Origin: Xiphydria camelus | Taxonomy: Eukaryota; Arthropoda; Insecta; Hymenoptera; Xiphydriidae | DNA: 64,000 nt | Direction of reading: 5' to 3' | Assembly: GCA_963678675.1 (NCBI GenBank) | Contig: OY783199.1 | Span: 22,503,546 to 22,567,545 of the forward strand | Shown here: one piece after another, positions 57,400-64,000 of the stretch | Layout of the letters: the number at the start of each line of letters is the position of its first letter | How positions within the stretch are numbered: the stretch's first letter is position 1 | Program-made: the position numbers and the translations under genes | The notes under the pieces: generated by a model | Told to the model about the DNA's origin: nothing | Seen by the model: the letters and a program-made list of their open reading frames with translations, nothing else | Database searches by the model: none

Positions 57400-60310
57400 A
57401 TCGCCAACGCGGTCGACGAGCGGAAAATGCATTTAGACTGCACGCGCGCAGGTGTTGTAAGGCGCATACACCGCGGCGACACTCCGATACGACGTGAAAC
57501 AACGCTTTCACAGACGTGACGAACGAGCGAGACGATTTTACCGGTTAGGTACGAATTGATTCAGCAGCTGGACTAACGACTTAAAGTTCTTTAAGCAGTG
57601 TTTCCATATTTGTGTATATATTCGGAACTGGGAACACTTTTATTATATTACCATATTAATTCCATAGCGAGAAACTACTTCACGTTTGGTGAAGTTCACT
57701 AGATGCATATCAACTGTTGTCACACAGTAAAGAAATGAATACAATACTTTCCCCAGAATGTCAAATCTATTTTCTAGTATAAGGGGGTATAATTAATATA
57801 TTCTTCTCTCCGTGTGCTTATGGCTTAGAGGTATGCTTTTGCACGATGCTCGCGCATTCAGTGATCACTTCCTAAGTCATAGGTATTTTAAGTTCACGTT
57901 ACAAAATTTATGTATGCACTACTATTGGCTACTATATTATGTATGCGAGTTCATTGGTCATTTTTAAAGTAACGTCTTAAATTTAAGTTACTGAAATTTG
58001 TGTGACATGTGGCCTTAAACGTTTTGTTTGGCATATATACTATACTGTGTGTCTGGAATATAAATGTATACCGTAAGTCTGGGTTCAAATCGGACGGTGT
58101 TTATTTGTTTCTTCACTTGATTGATACTCTGCTATGACCGGTTTAAGTACAGACATACGTTACTGTTGTATATTTAAAAACTAGATAATTCAATTTTAAT
58201 AATCTCGCAGAAATAATATTCGTGATTCTCCTCGTTCAAAGTCAAATGAAGGTCATCATATTAACAGTTGCTGAATTTGTCCTCTTATAAGCTACAAGAC
58301 TGTGGTAATGAAAATATGCCGATCCATTTAAAATAATATCGATGACCTTGATATCTTGAAAAAAACTAATTAGAAAATAATTCTTTTCTAATAACAGTAT
58401 TTGCCCCTTTGTATCGAAAAATGTTTCCTCTCAATACTTTTTCATATCATCAAAGACTGCTGTGTTATTTGAGGTGGTCAAGTTAGGTGAAACACCCTGT
58501 ATATTAGAATTACCTATTTACTGCTCGAAATATTGTTGAATATCCTGAAGGCTGCTATGTAACTGAATTTACTGCAAGTACACAAACAATTCTAATATAT
58601 TAGGGTCGTAATATATATTAGAATTATTTACTGCATGGAATATTGTCACCTGTAAAATTTTGTTAGCCATATGGACGGTAATGGGCGCCGCCTGCGATGT
58701 CTTCATTTAATAAAACATTTTTAGATGGTTAAAAATAAAAATACACGAACTAGCGGCCTAATAATAGTTAAGTACGACCGATTAAAATTGATTTCGGTGC
58801 ATAAAAATAAGCAGGGAAAGAGATGTTTTGGGACAACTTTGCTAACATACCTACAATAATGTTAAAAGAGGTTCTTATAAGGAGTGTATTTAATTAGACT
58901 TTCCCTAATTTACACAGTGTTTTATACATGTATGTACCTATATGTAGTTTTATGTATCTCTTGAACCAACTAGAGTTAAAGAAATAACGGTTCACTAAAG
59001 AAAATTAATACAGATGTTAATAAATGAAGTATTCGCTCCGTGCATTAGCTTAAAATGCGACCGCAGCGTACGTATCGGTGAGTTAACGGGCTTCATCAGG
59101 TATAAGTATCGTTAGTTCTCCGGAATAATGACACAACTCAAAAAATAGAAATTTTTAGATAAATCTAGAAAATAAAAATGTAATATAAACCTATAATGAG
59201 ATTTACTAATAGTGAAACTAATAAAAAACTATTGGTTCATAATGTTAACTTATATCTATTGTAAGAAAACTTTAATTCGCTCTCCTGAAAATTTACGATT
59301 TTTGAGTTGTGTCACTGTTCCGGAGAACCAGCGATATGTGAATGGAAAAGAGAGAAGTTTAACATATAATCATACTTTTAATAGTAAAAATATGGGTTCC
59401 AAAAAGAAAAGCTCATTATTCCTACTTAGTGGTAGATTGTGCTAATACTATTGTTTTAATTCAGTGATCGAATTTTATTACTTCCCCACATCAAATCCTT
59501 TATTTCTTCCTAAATTCTTGTGATATCAAAAATAGTTAAATGCAGTACGAAGACAAGAGTATGTGAGAAATATTTTTTATTATCCAAAGCTTTATTTTGA
59601 AAAAATTAGCGATGTCGAATGTATAAGAGGAAAAAAAGTATAACATTTTTGTGTTTCATTTTCAGAGCTGATGGTTCAGAATCGACTCCAAATAAAAATA
59701 ATCCTATTTATAGTAGTAATTTCGCAAGGAGTAAAAAGTCAGAGAATCCTCAGCTCAAGCTATAATCTAATGATCTTTCCAATACAGTAGAACTTCAATT
59801 ATCCGAATCAATTGGGACCGGACCCCATTCAGATAATCAAAAAACCTTGGAATCCTGTCCGTAATACCAAATTCTCTTCTTCTAGTCGTATCGCAAGTGG
59901 TAACTAAATTGATCAGATTTTGTATTATTTAACTACTAATCTTATGGTTCAGTAGACTTACAAATGGGAATCTATTATAAATACCTTTATTTGTATAGAG
60001 AGGAAATACCTATTATCAGTTGCACGTAATTGTTAGTAAATTGATAATCATATCTTTTCCCCTAGCTTATCTGTAGGATGTGCCAGGTAAACTTACCGAT
60101 CCAGTTGCTCGTAGCGCCACAACAGCCTAATGCACAGAGCAAATAGGTAGAATTGACTTTAATATTGTGAAATGCGCGCCGAGTAAAAAGAAGATATCGT
60201 ATTCGGACGACATTTCACGTCACGAGGATCCTCTTTCCTTCCAGGATGAAACATTCATAGAAAAGAGAAAACTCATATTCCTGTCTCAAAATTTTTGAAA
60301 TGACGAATTT
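57400..60310. other. Spacer between CSP-d and the IQCH-like gene
   Basis: A MITE lies at 59113-59330 (ends GTTCTCCGGAATAATGACAC and an inverse near-copy continuing CAACTCAAAAA). A coding-like S/N-rich stretch (ADGSESTPNKNNPIYSSNF) follows a possible acceptor at 59665 and might be an upstream exon of the next gene. Nothing else was recognised. Confidence 0.4.
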
Positions 60311-60321
60311 AAAATATCGAG

Positions 60322-63300
60322 AAAACGTCCGAATTGAATTTTGCATCAGAACCTTCCATCGCCCTATATAATTCGAAGAAGAAATTGCAAAAGGGGGTTA
60401 GAAAAGATACATTTAAGTACGATATAAAATTTTCCAGTCGTTGCAGCTGCAAGCTTTGCAGTGCGAAGCCTTGCCAAATGTATTTTGCTTCGTTGAGTCT
60501 ACCTTGCGGGATCGAGGAGGACGAAGCAAAATCAATAGCCCTGGAAGAGCCATTTGACGTTTCTCCAAACTCATCGAGTCAACCGGAATCTCGGTGCAAG
60601 TGCATAGAGCAGGTCTTTTGCGAAAAGGGCGATGATAGATCTACAAAGTGCACGAACATCGAGTATCTCTGTGGCGTTATTGAGAGTACTCCCCAAAAAG
60701 AAGAAATTACACAGCCTTTTGAATCACAGCCTGAAGTGTGCACTCCAGAAAAGTGCAAGAATGAAGTTCTCGCAAAGGAAATTCTCAATTTCAAGGGAAT
60801 CCCAATTTATACGGAAGGAATGACGAATAATCCCTCGAAAAGAACCCGTGGGGAGTCTTTGTATACTGCGAGAGAAATAAATCTGTTCGCTAAGACCCTG
60901 GAAAAAGCGCTATTGGATGAAATAGCGGTTCACAAATGCATCGTTCTTCCCTCTCCAATGGAAGTGGATAATCCTTCATCAGTGAGCGAGGAAAGTTCGA
61001 CTTATTCATCTTTGTCAACCTGTCCGAGAAATTCTTTTAGAAGAACATTTCCATCCGACGAATCCATTCACGAATCTGAAGAATCGCAGTTATCCTTTTG
61101 TCGCGACGTAGAAATCATTAGATCTTCGAAAGTAGGTGTTGTTAAAGAGATTAGAGAAGACGTCGAAGAAAAATCTCGTCAAACTCAGACAGCAAGAGAC
61201 GATATTGTCATCTGCGATACTGTGAAAATGATTTTCGAGAACCTCGAAGACGATCTCTTACAAAGTCAAATATCAAAAAGCAGGAGTAGCACTTGTAGAG
61301 CAGTCGGAACGATTAACAAAAATCTCGAAGCCAAACAAAAGCGATGCCATATTATATCAGCAGGTGACATAGCTCCTTGCAAAAGAGTTGCAATAAACCA
61401 AGAAAATGTTGAAGACGAGCGATGCCAGTCACGAGAAGTTAATAACGTCGCTTGTGAAAACGTTAGAGCGATCCGCAAAAACCTTGAAGAGGAATCTAAT
61501 CCGAGCCTGACAGCAAAAAACAGCCATGCCACTTGCAGAGTCGTGACGAAAGTCTGCAAGAGACGACAGCCAATCGTTCTGCGCCACGAGGAATGGTACG
61601 AGCCCTATTCCGATGATTCTCCGAGGCGTCCCCTATCGATACCTCGACAGGGCGACTGCTTGCCAAAGTCCGACGGTATATGCAAGTGGGGGGAATTTTA
61701 TAATGTGGTAGACGAAGTGCTGAGGGAGCGTGATACTAGAATGAACAAGGGCTGCGAGCCGAGGGTGGAATTTTCAAGTCTCGGCTTCCCTCCCTTCGAT
61801 CTGTGGCCCGACGACATACCGGGTTACCCGAAAAACGATCGGCCCGCGCAATTGGACTGTAAGCACGTTGGTGAATCGTGCGATCGAGAGGAAGAGTGTC
61901 CGGACGAGCCCTCGAAGGGTTGTCAGCGGGAAGACGAGGATCCTGAAGTGGGCGGAATCTGCGAACGACCCTCTCACGCCTGCATCGTTGGCCCCGATGG
62001 TGCTTGCGTTTCTGGCGACGACTTCGATAATGTAGATAGATTCAAGCAGCTGGATAATTATGGATTCGCCACGCTGTGCAGGAAGCTCCTTCGTTGGTTC
62101 GTTGAATTTCGGGTGGCCGACGAATATTTTGGGGTCTCGAAAATGTATTAATTACTTCTACAGGTCAAGGAAATGTGAAGACGGGGGAATTATCGTTTAA
62201 ATGGGGTATTCAGTAGGTGTGATTTTTTAAATTTTGAAATGACTGTCAGATACGAATGAAGACTTCTTTTTTTTGCTATAGTTTACGTGATATTTTCCGG
62301 TGTTCCGATTTGGAGTTAACCGAGCTTTAGGTTATGTTTCTATTTTTCTAGAGGGTTATAAACATTAATTTCTTTCTACATATCTCAAAACATGCACAAA
62401 TTTTCCAATTTTGTATTAATCGTTCAAGGGAATACTCGAAACGATGGATCATTGCGAAACTTTAATATAATCTTACTTCTTTTTATAAGACATTTAATTT
62501 TGCATTAAATAAAGCCTAAATTATTTAGTATTTTATAACACTGTTGCTCGAATGTAGGAACCATCGTCTGTCGAAAATGTGGAGTGTTCTCAGGAAGCAA
62601 CCTCATATGGTCGTCCATCTACCTTCGATAGGTTATCCCGAAGACCTCAGAAGAAGAGCCAGAGGTGTCTTCGAATACTTGCAGAATATACAAGTTACCT
62701 GACACTTTATGATTATATGTACCTATAGATATGTATAATTTTTTTGGAATAATTAATTTTTCAAGAAATCATTCCCTATTGTCCACTCATTCGTATTCCC
62801 TTCCATTTCTCCTTTCAGATGACTCGTTTCGGTTGGTTGGAGAATGAGAATGCCGAAGTATTGTACGTTTGTTCGAATCCACAAAATGCGGAGATGCTCA
62901 CTGTGTACTACGATCTGGTGAAGAACGTTCGTCCAGATATTAGCATCTCGAGACTTCATATCATTCAACCAGATAAAGACGAGTGGTATTATTTACATAG
63001 CGTATTAATGATAAGAAATATAAGCTTTTTTTGAAGAGAAGCTTCAAAATAGGAAGTAGTATTTTGGAGATAATTTTAAAAATCAACGAGTATTTTGATA
63101 ATTGCATTTAGCTCGAAAAAGAAATGCGTGAACTGTACAAGAAATTTATTCTTCACATCGAAGACTTTTCGACGACTGAGATACTTGACTGCCGGAAGAC
63201 AAGGCTTTATTTTGCCTGGTATTATGGACGAGTCTGATATCCTTGTGTCCTGTGAACTACGGATGCCTATAATGGGTAATATCAGCGTCGTTTAAAAATG

Positions 63301-63777
63301 ACTTCACAGAAATATTGCTCAATTTTCAATATTGCAAATTAACCGTATGTTTCAAAATTGACCGCTACACCAAATATATTGTAGATATATAAGTAGGAAT
63401 ACTCTCTGAGTTTATCAATTAATTACTTACTGCAAGCGAAATTTTCGCAACAGGTCCCGTACTGAAGTTTCAAAACCGCTTGCTCAACAAGTCCAACGTG
63501 GCGAATATTCTGCGCGATGCGAAGATAAGTCAACCGCCCTTTTTATCAGATATCAAGGACTTTACGGAGGTGATGAGAATCACAGATTAAACGAGATCAA
63601 AAAATTTAGAGCGTTTATTTTTTTCTGCAGTTGTGCAGAGGACTTGCATTTATGATTGTTGGATTTCCAAGATACAATACGTGGTTGATCAAAGTGAATT
63701 ACGGATTTAACGGACATCAGACGGCCGTTTTGAATCTTAGGAAAAATCCGTTAATAAGAGACTTGAAAAAAACCGCT
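60322..63777 (+). CDS. IQCH: IQCH-like protein (partial, continues beyond the window)
   Basis: Exons as read: about 60322-62145, 62558-62693, 62819-62985 (or 62982), 63112-63275, 63454-63570 and 63631-63777; a further exon probably begins near 63927. The long first exon is open from 60313; its first in-frame ATG is at 60478, so the true start or an upstream exon is unresolved. It is rich in Cys, Ser and acidic residues and contains 27-28 residue repeats (61138-61550). It can join the next exon at AAAAT-GTATTA in phase 2. From there the text matches IQ motif containing protein H, a testis-associated protein with an ATP-grasp-like C-terminal part: QPHMVVHLPSIGYPEDLRRR, EYLQNIQ, AEVLYVCSNPQNAEMLTVYY, GRQGFILPGIMDESDI and IMGPVLKFQNRLLNKSNV. 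Exon 63454-63570 shifts frame at a run of six T (63540-63545); five T would give a consistent PPFLSDIKDFTE and the right exit phase. The family call is from memory of motifs; the gene may be intact with a sequence error, or damaged. Confidence 0.62.
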
Positions 63778-64000
63778 GTAAGAATATTTTTTAAATGCGT
63801 TGGTACAGCCAGGAAAGTGTACCTGTCCGTTTTTCTCAAATTGTTAGAATTTGTCGATATCATTGCCATTTCATTCAAACAAATATTAATATTTATTTGT
63901 TAACTTATGTATAAATATGTTTTTAGTGTATACGTTTAACACGAATGGAAATTCTAACGCCGCTATATTTCACGATTCGCTGGTTGGAAAGAAAAACAAG

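Noticed and set aside
60245..60298. Exon candidate after a strong acceptor (CTTTCCTTCCAG), reading DETFIEKRKLIFLSQNF
   Set aside because: It ends in TGA and is out of frame with the long exon that follows; no donor links them.
61266..61977. Minus-strand open frames within the IQCH-like exon
   Set aside because: They are shadows of the long plus-strand coding exon.
1..64000. CRISPR arrays, bacterial operons, integrated viral genes
   Set aside because: No regularly spaced identical repeats, no prokaryotic gene layout, and no viral polymerase, capsid or envelope motifs were seen.

Overview
This window reads as nuclear DNA of an insect, most likely a hymenopteran (ant, bee, wasp or sawfly). The DNA is AT-rich, the genes have spliceosomal introns, and the families present are insect chemosensory ones. 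The hymenopteran placement is an inference from overall feel, not proof. Only about a tenth of the window codes for protein; most of the rest is debris of DNA transposons, foldback elements and tRNA-derived repeats.

Layout. 1-7025 (+): the 3' part of an ionotropic receptor of the IR75 type (five exons; the 5' end lies outside the window). Its 5.5 kb intron holds a decayed transposase fragment and a long hairpin. 9098-57281: a loose array of chemosensory protein (CSP, OS-D/A10) genes: CSP-a (+, 9.1-9.8 kb), a dead CSP exon (-, 19.0-19.2 kb), CSP-b (-, 28.8-23.7 kb), CSP-c (+, 47.5-52.1 kb, three exons) and CSP-d (-, 57.3-56.3 kb). All four live genes have the family intron after the first base of the codon following a conserved position. 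60.3 kb to the window end (+): a gene resembling IQCH (IQ motif containing H), with a long cysteine-rich and partly repetitive exon; it runs off the right edge and carries a one-base frame problem in a run of T.

Between the genes: a complete 2.8 kb DNA transposon at 10748-13568 (32-bp terminal inverted repeats, 4-bp ATAT duplications, intact two-exon 662-aa protein of the DUF7869 type). There are also a dead mariner with intact ends (34289-35535), two further transposase remnants (31.6 kb, 40.4 kb), a retroposed fragment with a 14-bp target duplication (15.5-15.8 kb), three copies of a repeat with a tRNA-like Pol III promoter (10.6, 44.3, 53.7 kb), and about twenty non-autonomous elements. 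Several are nested: a TTAA-flanked element sits inside a foldback at 36-37 kb, and a short palindromic element interrupts one of two copies of a repeat at 46.0 kb.

IR and CSP proteins act in the fluid and dendrites of sensory hairs, although many CSPs have other roles. The neighbourhood is best viewed as a chemosensory gene region expanded by tandem duplication and then filled by transposons. I saw no bacterial operon, CRISPR array, rRNA gene or convincing functional tRNA. The most novel items are the DUF7869 transposon, the three-exon CSP, the CSP pseudogene, and the 27-28 residue repeats in the IQCH-like protein.
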